Shown in pieces: positions 44,627 to 52,802 of a DNA stretch of 64,000 nucleotides. The position numbers and the translations under genes were made by a program. The stretch is taken from contig CBFCZK010000001.1 of assembly GCA_965602805.1 (NCBI GenBank), forward strand, positions 473,741 to 537,740. Direction: 5' to 3'. Within the stretch, counting starts at the first letter, position 1. Each line of letters opens with the position of its first letter. Origin of the DNA: Thiomicrorhabdus sp965602805 (GTDB lineage: Bacteria > Pseudomonadota > Gammaproteobacteria > Thiomicrospirales > Thiomicrospiraceae). The notes beneath the pieces are model-generated. The model saw only the letters and a list, made by a program, of their open reading frames with translations, made no database searches and was not told the DNA's origin.

Positions 44627-47281
44627 TTATGAATCGTTACTTTCTGAATCTTCAGTTGCTGCGCTGTCTTCTACTACGTTAGTTTCAAGACCCTCTTCAA
44701 GGGTCGTTTCGGTAACAACACCTTCAATAACAGAACCTTCCTCATCAAGTAAGATTTCGTCTTCAACATCCACAACCGCCAAACCAACAACCAGTTCGCC
44801 TTTACCTACATTAATCAGCTTAACGCCCTGAGTGTTACGACCCACAACAGAAACTTCTGAAACGCGTGCTCTTACCAAAGTGGCTTTATTGGTAATTAAC
44901 ACCATCTCTTGCTCTGGTACCACTGAAACGGCAGCCACAACAGAACCATTACGATCCGATGTCTTAATCGAGATAACACCTTGGCCACCACGGTTAATGG
45001 TTGAGTAATCTTCTACCGGAGTACATTTACCATAACCATGTTCCGTTGCTGTCAAAATCAAGGTATTAGGTTTAGCAACTTGCATACTGATGACTTTAGC
45101 ACCCTCGGCTAGCTTCATGCCGCGAACACCACGAGCAGTACGTCCCATGACACGAACATCGGATTCTTTAAAGCGAATCGCTTTACCGATATTGCTGAAC
45201 AACATAATTTCTTGTTCACCATCGGTCAAAGCGGTTCCAACTAATTCATCATCATCGAGTAAATCTACAGCAATAATGCCGTTAGCACGCGGACGTGAGA
45301 AATCTTTAAGTGCGACACGTTTTACAACCGAGTTTCGAGTTGCCATAAAGACAATACGCTCATCAAAATCACCAACTGGGAGTACTGAAGTAATATGCTC
45401 TCCATCTTCCAATGGCAAGATATTCACGATTGGCTTACCACGACTCCCACGACTCGCAAGCGGTAACTGCCAAGTTTTCTGCCAATAAAGTTTACCTTTG
45501 TTCGAGAAGCACAACAGCATATCGTGTGTACTGGCGACGAATAGTTGACCTACTTCATCTTCTTCTTTCATCGCTGTCGCTGACTTACCACGACCACCAC
45601 GTTTTTGCGCACGATAGTCACTTAATGGCTGCGTTTTGATGTAACCATCTTCCGATAACGTCACGATACGATCTTCAACGGCAATTAAATCTTCAGCATC
45701 CAAATCTTGGTATGTGTAATCAATTACCGTACGACGATTATCGCCGAAGCCTTCAACAACTTCATTCAGCTCTTCTCTCACCACTTCCGTCAAACGATCA
45801 GGATTTCTTAAAATATTTAGGAAACCAGTAATCATTTCGATAAGCTTCTTATACTCTTCAATGATTTTGTCTTGCTCTAACCCTGTTAAACGATGCAAAC
45901 GCATCTCAAGGATAGACTGTGCCTGAACAGGAGATAATTTATAGATATCGCCGTCTGCACCAAAACCTTCTGGCAAATCTTCTGGACGAATATCTTTAAG
46001 TTCAACACGCCCTAGTAACTCTACAACCTTACCAACCGGCCACTGTCTTTCAAGCATGCGTTCTTTGGCGACCGCAGGACTTGGAGAGGCTTTAATCAGC
46101 TCGATCATCTCGTCGATATTGTTCAAAGCCATCGCCAAACCTTCTAAGGTATGGGCTTTTTCACGTGCTTTGCGCAATTCGAAAATAGTACGACGCGTCA
46201 CCACTTCACGACGATGCTTAACAAACGCAGTGATAATTTCTTTTAGATTTAACAGTTTTGGCTGACCATCAATCAACGCAACCATATTGACACCAAACAC
46301 GGTCTGCATAGCCGTCTGCTTGTATAGGTTGTTAACCATGATTTCTGGCACTTCACCACGACGCAGTTCAATGACGACACGCATACCATCTTTATCGGAT
46401 TCGTCACGTAAAGCGGTAATACCGTCAATTTTCTTTTCTTTGACCAGTTCAGCAATACGTTCTATCAAACGCGCTTTGTTAACCTGATATGGCAATTCAT
46501 CAATAATAACTTTTGATTTTCCGCTCTTATCCGTTTCAATAGACGTTTTTGCACGAATTTTAACGCGACCACGACCCGTTTCGTAAGCTTCACGAATACC
46601 AGTTGCACCGTTGATAATACCGTAGGTAGGGAAATCGGGTCCTGGAATGTGTTCCATCAAACCGTCAAGATCGATATTAGGATTATCAATCAGTGCCAAA
46701 CATGCGTTAACGGTCTCGGTTAAGTTGTGTGGCGGAATATTGGTCGCCATACCAACCGCGATTCCGGAAGAACCGTTGACTAATAAGTTAGGAATTCGAG
46801 TTGGCATGACCACTGGTTCTGATTCAGAACCATCGTAGTTTTCTGCGAAGTTAACGGTTTCTTTGTCTAAATCCGCTAGCAGGTGATGGGCAATCTTTGA
46901 CATTCTGATTTCGGTATAACGCATCGCCGCAGGAGAATCACCATCGACCGACCCGAAGTTACCTTGACCATCTACCAACATATAACGCAATGAGAATGGC
47001 TGAGCCATACGGACGATTGTGTCGTAAACAGCCGTGTCACCATGCGGGTGGTATTTACCGATTACATCCCCGACAATACGGGCAGATTTCTTGTAAGGTT
47101 TGTTAAAGTCGTTACTTAATACATTCATTGCGTAAAGTACGCGACGGTGAACAGGTTTTAAGCCATCTCTTACATCAGGAAGCGCTCGTCCTACAATTAC
47201 GCTCATGGCGTAACTTAAGTAGGACTGTTCCATTTCATCTTCTAACGCAATGGGAATAATTTCACGTGCAAATTCAGACAT
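44627..47281 (-). CDS. gyrA: DNA gyrase subunit A
   Basis: 884 residues from ATG 47281 (MSEFAREIIPIALED), which has GGA six bases upstream; five more residues are possible from 47296. The catalytic tyrosine region is AMRYTEIRMSKIA, and the quinolone-region helix reads HPHGDTAVYDTIVRMAQ, with threonine at the position of E. coli Ser83. Six C-terminal beta-pinwheel blades (with the GyrA box RGGRGK) are followed by an acidic tail. With GyrB it introduces negative supercoils. Confidence 0.97.
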   Translation of the reverse strand: MSEFAREIIPIALEDEMEQSYLSYAMSVIVGRALPDVRDGLKPVHRRVLYAMNVLSNDFNKPYKKSARIVGDVIGKYHPHGDTAVYDTIVRMAQPFSLRYMLVDGQGNFGSVDGDSPAAMRYTEIRMSKIAHHLLADLDKETVNFAENYDGSESEPVVMPTRIPNLLVNGSSGIAVGMATNIPPHNLTETVNACLALIDNPNIDLDGLMEHIPGPDFPTYGIINGATGIREAYETGRGRVKIRAKTSIETDKSGKSKVIIDELPYQVNKARLIERIAELVKEKKIDGITALRDESDKDGMRVVIELRRGEVPEIMVNNLYKQTAMQTVFGVNMVALIDGQPKLLNLKEIITAFVKHRREVVTRRTIFELRKAREKAHTLEGLAMALNNIDEMIELIKASPSPAVAKERMLERQWPVGKVVELLGRVELKDIRPEDLPEGFGADGDIYKLSPVQAQSILEMRLHRLTGLEQDKIIEEYKKLIEMITGFLNILRNPDRLTEVVREELNEVVEGFGDNRRTVIDYTYQDLDAEDLIAVEDRIVTLSEDGYIKTQPLSDYRAQKRGGRGKSATAMKEEDEVGQLFVASTHDMLLCFSNKGKLYWQKTWQLPLASRGSRGKPIVNILPLEDGEHITSVLPVGDFDERIVFMATRNSVVKRVALKDFSRPRANGIIAVDLLDDDELVGTALTDGEQEIMLFSNIGKAIRFKESDVRVMGRTARGVRGMKLAEGAKVISMQVAKPNTLILTATEHGYGKCTPVEDYSTINRGGQGVISIKTSDRNGSVVAAVSVVPEQEMVLITNKATLVRARVSEVSVVGRNTQGVKLINVGKGELVVGLAVVDVEDEILLDEEGSVIEGVVTETTLEEGLETNVVEDSAATEDSESNDS

Positions 47282-47577
47282 CGATAATCCAATCATTTAG
47301 TTAACTACATTAAAGCGCATATTATACCCGCATAACAGCCCTAAAGCGACAGTTATAACAACCCTTTCGGGGTATCGATAATTATTTTTTAAGCCGCTAG
47401 CGGGCTTTATTTTGGCTTAGAATGATTTGAACGTGATTTGAACAAATTAAAAACCCGTTAAAGTCCATAAATTAGGTATAATTTTTGGCTATTTTTTGAC
47501 TTTGTACCTTCTCATACGTCAACAAAGCCTCTTTTAAGAGGTATAAGCGAATCCTAAGCGAATAAAAGTGAATCCTG

Positions 47578-48330
47578 ATGAGTGCATCTACTTCTCCAGA
47601 AAACCCGACAAATCCAGAAAACGCCATTCAACCATCCAATGCAGACCAGGCTGAGTTAGATAACTTTAACCGCCTCTCTAATACCTGGTGGGATACCGAA
47701 GGTGAATTTGGCGCTTTGCACAAAATCAATCCTTTTAGAGTCGACTTTATTAGACGCTTTCAACCGATTGAAAACCAATCGATCGTCGATATTGGCTGTG
47801 GTGGCGGCATACTTTCTGAGTCTTTGGCGGCTGCAGGAGCACAAGTCACAGGCATTGATTTAGCGAAAGAAGTGTTGGGGGTTGCGAAACTGCATGGTTT
47901 AGATTCCGGCATCAAAGTCAATTACCAACTGATTGCCGCAGAAGAGTACGCTGAATTACATGCCGAAAAACACGATGTGGTCACTTGCATGGAGATGCTA
48001 GAGCATGTACCCGATCCACAAGCCATTATTAAAGCGGCCGCACAGTGCGTTAAACCTGGCGGCTGGGTTTTCTTTTCAACCCTTAACCGTAACTATAAGT
48101 CCTATCTGTTGGCTATATTCGCTGCGGAGCAAGTTTTGAATTTAGTGCCAAAAGGAACACATACGCATGAGAAGTTCATTACACCCGCCGAACTGGATGC
48201 GATGGCTCGACAAGCTGGTCTTTATTTAAGAGACAGTGCAGGTATTGAATTCAATCCACTACTGAATCAATATGGGTTAAATGATAGTGTCGATGTGAAC
48301 TATCTTTTGGCTTATCAAAAAGCTGTTTAA
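47578..48330 (+). CDS. ubiG: Ubiquinone biosynthesis O-methyltransferase UbiG
   Basis: 250 residues. The SAM motif is IVDIGCGGGILSESLAAAGA; FNRLSNTWWDTEGEFGALHK is the UbiG signature. It makes both O-methylations of ubiquinone. It is divergent from gyrA, as in many gammaproteobacteria, and is followed by gph. Confidence 0.95.
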   Translation: MSASTSPENPTNPENAIQPSNADQAELDNFNRLSNTWWDTEGEFGALHKINPFRVDFIRRFQPIENQSIVDIGCGGGILSESLAAAGAQVTGIDLAKEVLGVAKLHGLDSGIKVNYQLIAAEEYAELHAEKHDVVTCMEMLEHVPDPQAIIKAAAQCVKPGGWVFFSTLNRNYKSYLLAIFAAEQVLNLVPKGTHTHEKFITPAELDAMARQAGLYLRDSAGIEFNPLLNQYGLNDSVDVNYLLAYQKAV

Positions 48331-48415
48331 ACTCCTTGTAAGCTCATTTTAAAAAATGACAGACAAAATCACACCACACACTTAGACTTATTTATTTTAG
48401 GAACACCTTATTACA

Positions 48416-49102
48416 ATGCCTAGCTCTACACCTATTGAATGTATCTTGTTTGATTTAGACGGTACCCTACTGGATACCTCCTATGATTTTGCGTTTGCAC
48501 TCAATCAAACTTGCCGTGATTTCGGCCAAAAACCGTTACGCTACCAAACCATTAGAAAAGTGGTCTCCCAAGGTGGTCTGGCGATGACCCAATTGGCCTT
48601 CCCTTTACTTGAAGGTGATGCACTGGAAGAACGTCGACAGTATTTTTTAAACGTTTATTTTGAGAATATAGACAACCACACGCAGATTTTTCCTGGACTC
48701 GACTCAGGGTTACAAGTTTTAGCGCAACACAACATTCCTTGGGGGATCGTCACCAATAAACCGGGCTGGCTAACAGAGAAGTTATTGGCCAACTTAAGCT
48801 TTCCCAGCAAGCCCTTAAGCGTTATCAGTGGCGACACTCTAGCGGTTCGCAAACCAGATCCAGCGCCTTTATTACTGGCTGCCAAAGAGTGTAGTATCGT
48901 GCCAGAAAAATGCCTCTACATTGGGGATCATATAAGAGATATTCAAGCCGGTAATAACGCAGGCATGAAAACCGCATCCGCTCTGTTTGGTTACTTGCCC
49001 GACCTGCCGGAAAGCAACGCTGAAAAGCCTTGGCCGTCCGATTATCATTTTGAGACCCCTTTTGAAATAAGCCAGTTTTTCAAAACCATTAAAAGTGCTT
49101 AA
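48416..49102 (+). CDS. gph: HAD phosphatase, phosphoglycolate phosphatase-like
   Basis: 228 residues. Motif I FDLDGTLLDTSYDF, motif II threonine in WGIVTNKPGWLTEKL, and motif III YIGDHIRDIQAGNNAGMKTA are complete. It probably removes phosphate from 2-phosphoglycolate; with the ubiG neighbour it could instead be MupP-like, which also sits next to ubiG in pseudomonads. It is co-directional with ubiG and the SDR gene, 85 and 57 bases from them. Confidence 0.85.
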   Translation: MPSSTPIECILFDLDGTLLDTSYDFAFALNQTCRDFGQKPLRYQTIRKVVSQGGLAMTQLAFPLLEGDALEERRQYFLNVYFENIDNHTQIFPGLDSGLQVLAQHNIPWGIVTNKPGWLTEKLLANLSFPSKPLSVISGDTLAVRKPDPAPLLLAAKECSIVPEKCLYIGDHIRDIQAGNNAGMKTASALFGYLPDLPESNAEKPWPSDYHFETPFEISQFFKTIKSA

Positions 49103-49159
49103 AGCGCTCATAAACACTCAGCACCATTAAACAATAAGACAAAGAATAGAGAGAGTTGT

Positions 49160-49843
49160 ATGCAAACTTATTTAATCACCGGAGCCGCCCAAGGGTTAGG
49201 TAAAGCCTTAAGTAGACAGTTGGTCGAAAAAGGCCATCAAGTCATCCTGCTCGATAAAGAACTCAAAGCGCTTAATGCTTTATATGATGAGCTCAACTCG
49301 GATTTGGTGGCGCTTTATCCGCTGGATTTATTGGGTGCAAATATCGATCATTACCAAGCTCTTCAAGATACAATCTCTGAAGAATATGGTCAATTGAAGG
49401 GTGTCATCCTCAACGCTGTGATCCTGCCTGCCTTTACGCCATTAGAGCAGTTCGATTACATGCAGTGGTATGAGGTGTTACACACCAATCTTAATGCCAA
49501 CTTTCATCTGATTCAAAACACCCTTGGTTTATTGAAAAAGACTGACAACGGCAAGCTTCTCGCCATATTAGATGAAAACATCCATCAACACCCAGCCTAT
49601 TACGGTGCTTATGGTGTGGCTAAGGCCGGTTTAGAGCAATTGATGATTACGGTTGCAGCAGAACATAAAAATACCAACTTGGATGTCTACAACGCAAAAC
49701 TAGAAACCTTTGCAACTGAATCTCGAGGACGTCTGTTTCCTGGTGAAAACCCATTGGACTTAATTTCAGCAGAAGAAATGGCAGAGCGTATCCTTGAAAG
49801 CCTATTAAATGCTAAAGAACACCCTTCTATTCAATGTCTATAA
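49160..49843 (+). CDS. Short-chain dehydrogenase/reductase, YciK-like
   Basis: 227 residues. The nucleotide motif is LITGAAQGLGKALSR, the LNAVIL strand replaces NNAG, and the catalytic Tyr-Lys pair is in GAYGVAKAGLEQLM. The usual catalytic serine 13 residues before the tyrosine appears to be Asp or Glu (AILDENIHQHPAYYGAYG). The ubiG-gph-SDR order is the same as in Pseudomonas, where the third gene is yciK. A likely terminator hairpin built on the palindromic repeat follows its stop. Confidence 0.75.
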   Translation: MQTYLITGAAQGLGKALSRQLVEKGHQVILLDKELKALNALYDELNSDLVALYPLDLLGANIDHYQALQDTISEEYGQLKGVILNAVILPAFTPLEQFDYMQWYEVLHTNLNANFHLIQNTLGLLKKTDNGKLLAILDENIHQHPAYYGAYGVAKAGLEQLMITVAAEHKNTNLDVYNAKLETFATESRGRLFPGENPLDLISAEEMAERILESLLNAKEHPSIQCL

Positions 49844-49861
49844 AGTTGTAAACAAGCCATA

Positions 49862-49895
49862 AAACTAAAGTGACCAGGCCTGCTCACTTTAGTTT
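49862..49895. terminator. 34-bp hairpin terminator built on the GACCAGGCCTGCTC repeat
   Basis: AAACTAAAGTGACCAGG pairs with CCTGCTCACTTTAGTTT with one mismatch, between the convergent ends of the SDR gene and the acyltransferase gene. It is rich in A on one side and T on the other, so it can end both transcripts. The repeat core is at 49872-49885. Confidence 0.8.
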
Positions 49896-49981
49896 CTAAT
49901 CTATTTAACGCCACCTTATTCTATTTTGAACTCTGCAGATTACTCTTATGATATGGCTTATAGCAAAGCTAAAAACAAAGT

Positions 49982-51202
49982 TTAAAAAATACTTTTTGAG
50001 ATTAAATTTGTCACTGGAAGTTTGCTAGAAGCAAAATCTTCTTGCGCAAACTTTTGTGTGAAATAAATGATACCCAATGACTCTTTTTTAGCACGAAAAA
50101 TAATCGCCATTTCATAAGGTATTCTCCCTGCCGCATTTGCAATAGGAAGATGCAGTATCTCTTCGCAGCCTTCAAAACATAACGTTTTAGAAAAAGAAGC
50201 CCAGTTTGTTATTAAACCCATTTCACAAAACATACCTTCGATAAAACCTGGCAGTGGCTTACTTAAACCCTTTAGCTTTGCATCGGTTTGTAAGCTTTTG
50301 CGTATACCGGAAGGCGTTGAGTAAGCGTTGGCGTCATGCATCAGGGCGCCTTCGTAATTGCCTGCATCAAAATCATCAAGTCCTTGGATTCTACTGCGAA
50401 AGTTGATGGCCATTAAAGACAGACGCACATCTAAAAAGTTTGAGTAACTCGAAGTCAAAATATCATTGGTTGAAACATAACTATTTGCATTTTGTTTTTT
50501 GGCCTCAAGCTTACTAATTTCAATTTTTTCTGGATCAATATAATAGGCATGGGCATTTGCATTTTTTCGCAATAAAAGCCCTTTTAAAACATTAACGACA
50601 TGAGAAAAACCGCCGATATAGCCATATTCACGCTTTCCTAAAACTTCGATTATTTTTGAGGTTTCTTCTTCTTTTCGCTTCACATTCAGTGCGTAAATCT
50701 CAGCACCTTCAGAAAGCATGTTCAAAATCTTATAGTAAGTGTGCCCATCACCAACACTGTGTGACAAAGAAAAGATAAGCGAAAAACCAGACGTTTTATC
50801 AACTGAATCATTGCAGAGCGTGAGTTTTGTCACCAATAAATCCTGATTGATAATCTCTTTTGGCTTCTGCACAATAGCGGGTTTTAGAGCACGCCCTAAT
50901 TGCATATACTTCATCGTTGAATGAATCGAAAGAGTACTTGGATTAACTTGAAATAAGGCATCTATGAGATTATCGTCAACGAGGTGCTCTGGGTAGCTAA
51001 GGTGTAATCGTTTTTGACCTTTACGTTGTACCAACTTGCCTGCAAGCCAAGGGTTGGCGAGCAGAATATCCTTAAATCTGTTTCTTATTGTGGTAACAAC
51101 ATCCTCAAGATTACCTTTATAAAAGGTAATGGTCGTGACACCCGACATCTGTTTAGATATAAATTCGGATTCGAGCTTTAATAGGGGTATTTCGATGGAC
51201 AT
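49982..51202 (-). CDS. CoA-dependent acyltransferase-superfamily protein
   Basis: 406 residues. The active-site motif HxxxDG appears in IFSLSHSVGDGHTYYKIL near residue 150, as in condensation-domain, BAHD and wax-ester-synthase families; a second block YVSTNDILTSSYSN and DAGNYEGALM is like the DFGWG region in those enzymes. It probably moves an acyl group from a CoA thioester to an alcohol or amine. I do not know the substrate. It stands alone, and its codon use does not look unusual by eye. Confidence 0.65.
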   Translation of the reverse strand: MSIEIPLLKLESEFISKQMSGVTTITFYKGNLEDVVTTIRNRFKDILLANPWLAGKLVQRKGQKRLHLSYPEHLVDDNLIDALFQVNPSTLSIHSTMKYMQLGRALKPAIVQKPKEIINQDLLVTKLTLCNDSVDKTSGFSLIFSLSHSVGDGHTYYKILNMLSEGAEIYALNVKRKEEETSKIIEVLGKREYGYIGGFSHVVNVLKGLLLRKNANAHAYYIDPEKIEISKLEAKKQNANSYVSTNDILTSSYSNFLDVRLSLMAINFRSRIQGLDDFDAGNYEGALMHDANAYSTPSGIRKSLQTDAKLKGLSKPLPGFIEGMFCEMGLITNWASFSKTLCFEGCEEILHLPIANAAGRIPYEMAIIFRAKKESLGIIYFTQKFAQEDFASSKLPVTNLISKSIF

Positions 51203-51256
51203 TTTAATGAATTCCGAATGTATGAGGGAGTAACTAAGACCTGGGTAAAGGTAAAA

Positions 51257-51284
51257 TTAAACTGACCAGGCCTAGTCAATTTAA
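51257..51284. repeat. 28-bp imperfect palindrome with GACCAGGCCTAGTC core
   Basis: The core at 51264-51277 departs from the consensus in one base (CCTAGTC) and is extended by TTAAACT and AATTTAA arms with one further mismatch. It lies before the acyltransferase gene start. Confidence 0.8.
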
Positions 51285-51289
51285 AATTT

Positions 51290-51313
51290 GGTTTATTAAC
51301 ACCTGAATAAACC
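51290..51313 (-). other. Small hairpin after the DUF502 gene
   Basis: GGTTTATT (51290-51297) pairs with AATAAACC (51306-51313). It ends one base before the DUF502 stop codon. It has no strong T run, so it is a weak terminator candidate. Confidence 0.4.
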
Positions 51314-51314
51314 T

Positions 51315-51920
51315 TTATTTCTTATGGTTTTTAGCACTTGCACCCGTCATACCGGCCGTTAAGGTAAAGCGCATCGCTTCTTCCATGCTTAAATCTACCG
51401 GAGTCACGGCGCTTCTTGGCACTAATACGGCATAACCACCAATCATGTAACTCAAGGGTAAATAGACCAATACACTGTCTTGTTCATTAAAGCCATCCGG
51501 TAACTTCTGGCTGTCGTGCTCGGTAATGAAACCGATGACTTTCATATTTTCATTGACCTGCACAGAAACCACCTGCTCAAAATCTTGTTCTTTTTTAGGT
51601 TTGAAGTAATCCAAAAAGTCGCGAAAAGCGCCGTAGATAGGTTTGATAACCGGCATATGTGCAAACAACTTTTCTAGCTTTGCAAACAGCAATTGCACGA
51701 CATAAGCATGCATCACCAAACCAATCAAAAACAACACAACCAGGCCGGCGATAACCCCCATACCTGGCCAATAAAGCGTATTGGGTAAAGCAGTTTGAAT
51801 TAGACCTCCGAGCACAGACTCCGCTGTAATTGCCAACCAATACAAGAGGTAAAAGGTTAACACGACCGGCAGAATGGTGATTAAACCCGTCAGTATATAT
51901 CTACTAATAAAACCGAACAT
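51315..51920 (-). CDS. DUF502 family membrane protein
   Basis: 201 residues with two membrane helices (about 5-27 and 52-78) and the conserved YLLYWLAI, PVIKPIYGAFRDFLDYF and PRSAVTPVDLSMEEAMRFTL stretches. DUF502 proteins are of unknown role in bacteria; plant homologues (COV) affect vascular patterning. It has a normal length. The repeat-family palindrome at 51941-51962 lies just upstream of its start. Confidence 0.82.
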   Translation of the reverse strand: MFGFISRYILTGLITILPVVLTFYLLYWLAITAESVLGGLIQTALPNTLYWPGMGVIAGLVVLFLIGLVMHAYVVQLLFAKLEKLFAHMPVIKPIYGAFRDFLDYFKPKKEQDFEQVVSVQVNENMKVIGFITEHDSQKLPDGFNEQDSVLVYLPLSYMIGGYAVLVPRSAVTPVDLSMEEAMRFTLTAGMTGASAKNHKK

Positions 51921-51940
51921 TTAAAACTCCGTTTTTTTTA

Positions 51941-51962
51941 AAGTGACCAGGCCTGGTTACTT
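51941..51962. repeat. 22-bp near-perfect palindrome with GACCAGGCCTGGTT core
   Basis: AAGTGACCAGGCCTGGTTACTT is symmetric apart from one G.T position. It lies about 20 bases upstream of the DUF502 start codon. Confidence 0.88.
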
Positions 51963-52061
51963 TTATTTTTAATCTAAAATAGATGATTTAGTTCTCTTAA
52001 TTAAATATCCACTGAGTCTGAATTTATTAATCTATTATTCTTTGAAAGGGCTAGTTATATT

Positions 52062-52530
52062 TCAGCGTAATTTTTCTAGCAGGTCTTTGTAAACACCAGC
52101 TTCATTATCTACGTCCGCTTCTATTCGGATACGCAACCTCCGTACTTCGGTCAAAGCTTGGCTATGAACGTCTATATCAATTCCACCACCTGCCATTTCT
52201 GAGATTCGGCGTTGCTCATCTTCACTATCTTTGAACTTCTGCAAGAGGTCAAGGTTGTTACTTAACCTCCAAATTTCCTCTTCGGGAGAGCTTACAAGTT
52301 GAGGGAATTGTTGAAGCAACAAAATCTTCTGTGCTGTTATAAGCGCGAGCTTTCCAACGGCAGCGTTCTTATATTCAATCTCAACAAGCATATCCATGCG
52401 ACGCATCGCTTTTTGCGCTTTCGCTGCTGCTCTTTCAGCACGAACGACACGCCAATTTGCGGCTGCAGAGAGAATAACAGCGAACCCGGCGATAAGCTCA
52501 GAAGCGTAATGCTAAATGATTTCGATCATA
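52062..52530 (-). pseudogene. Membrane-anchored coiled-coil protein gene with apparent frameshift
   Basis: An open frame runs from an internal ATG at 52406 to the stop at 52062 (114 residues, helical, MRRMDMLVEIEYKNAAVGKL and following). Upstream in the same frame the protein clearly continues as ITLLELIAGFAVILSAAANW followed by RVVRAERAAAKAQKA, a membrane helix and basic stretch, but there is no start codon. ATG at 52530, with AAAGGT upstream, reads MIEII in another frame; dropping one base from the AAA run at 52515-52517 joins them into one protein. The gene is therefore broken by a one-base change or holds a sequencing error. Function unknown. Confidence 0.6.
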
Positions 52531-52727
52531 ACAAACTATACCTTTACATATAAAGTTGGAATTAAGCAGCTCCACTTTAGTCGAATCTAGCTTGAATAAC
52601 TGGATAGATGCAATTTTTTAGAAGAAACGCCTAAAACTCAGTTCAGCGAATATAAACTCGTAATGATTTATAAAATTTTGTTTAAATCTTCTTAATTTAA
52701 ACCAAAGCAAAAAGCAGTTTTAAAATA

Positions 52728-52739
52728 ACCAGGCCTGGT
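52728..52739. repeat. ACCAGGCCTGGT palindrome (intergenic)
   Basis: A perfect 12-bp core located after the end of the ABC ATPase gene on the minus strand. Confidence 0.85.
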
Positions 52740-52802
52740 CTAGTTGTGGATCTAGTTTGAACTAGAACTTATGACACTTAATCGATGGATGAGATTGCCC
52801 CT

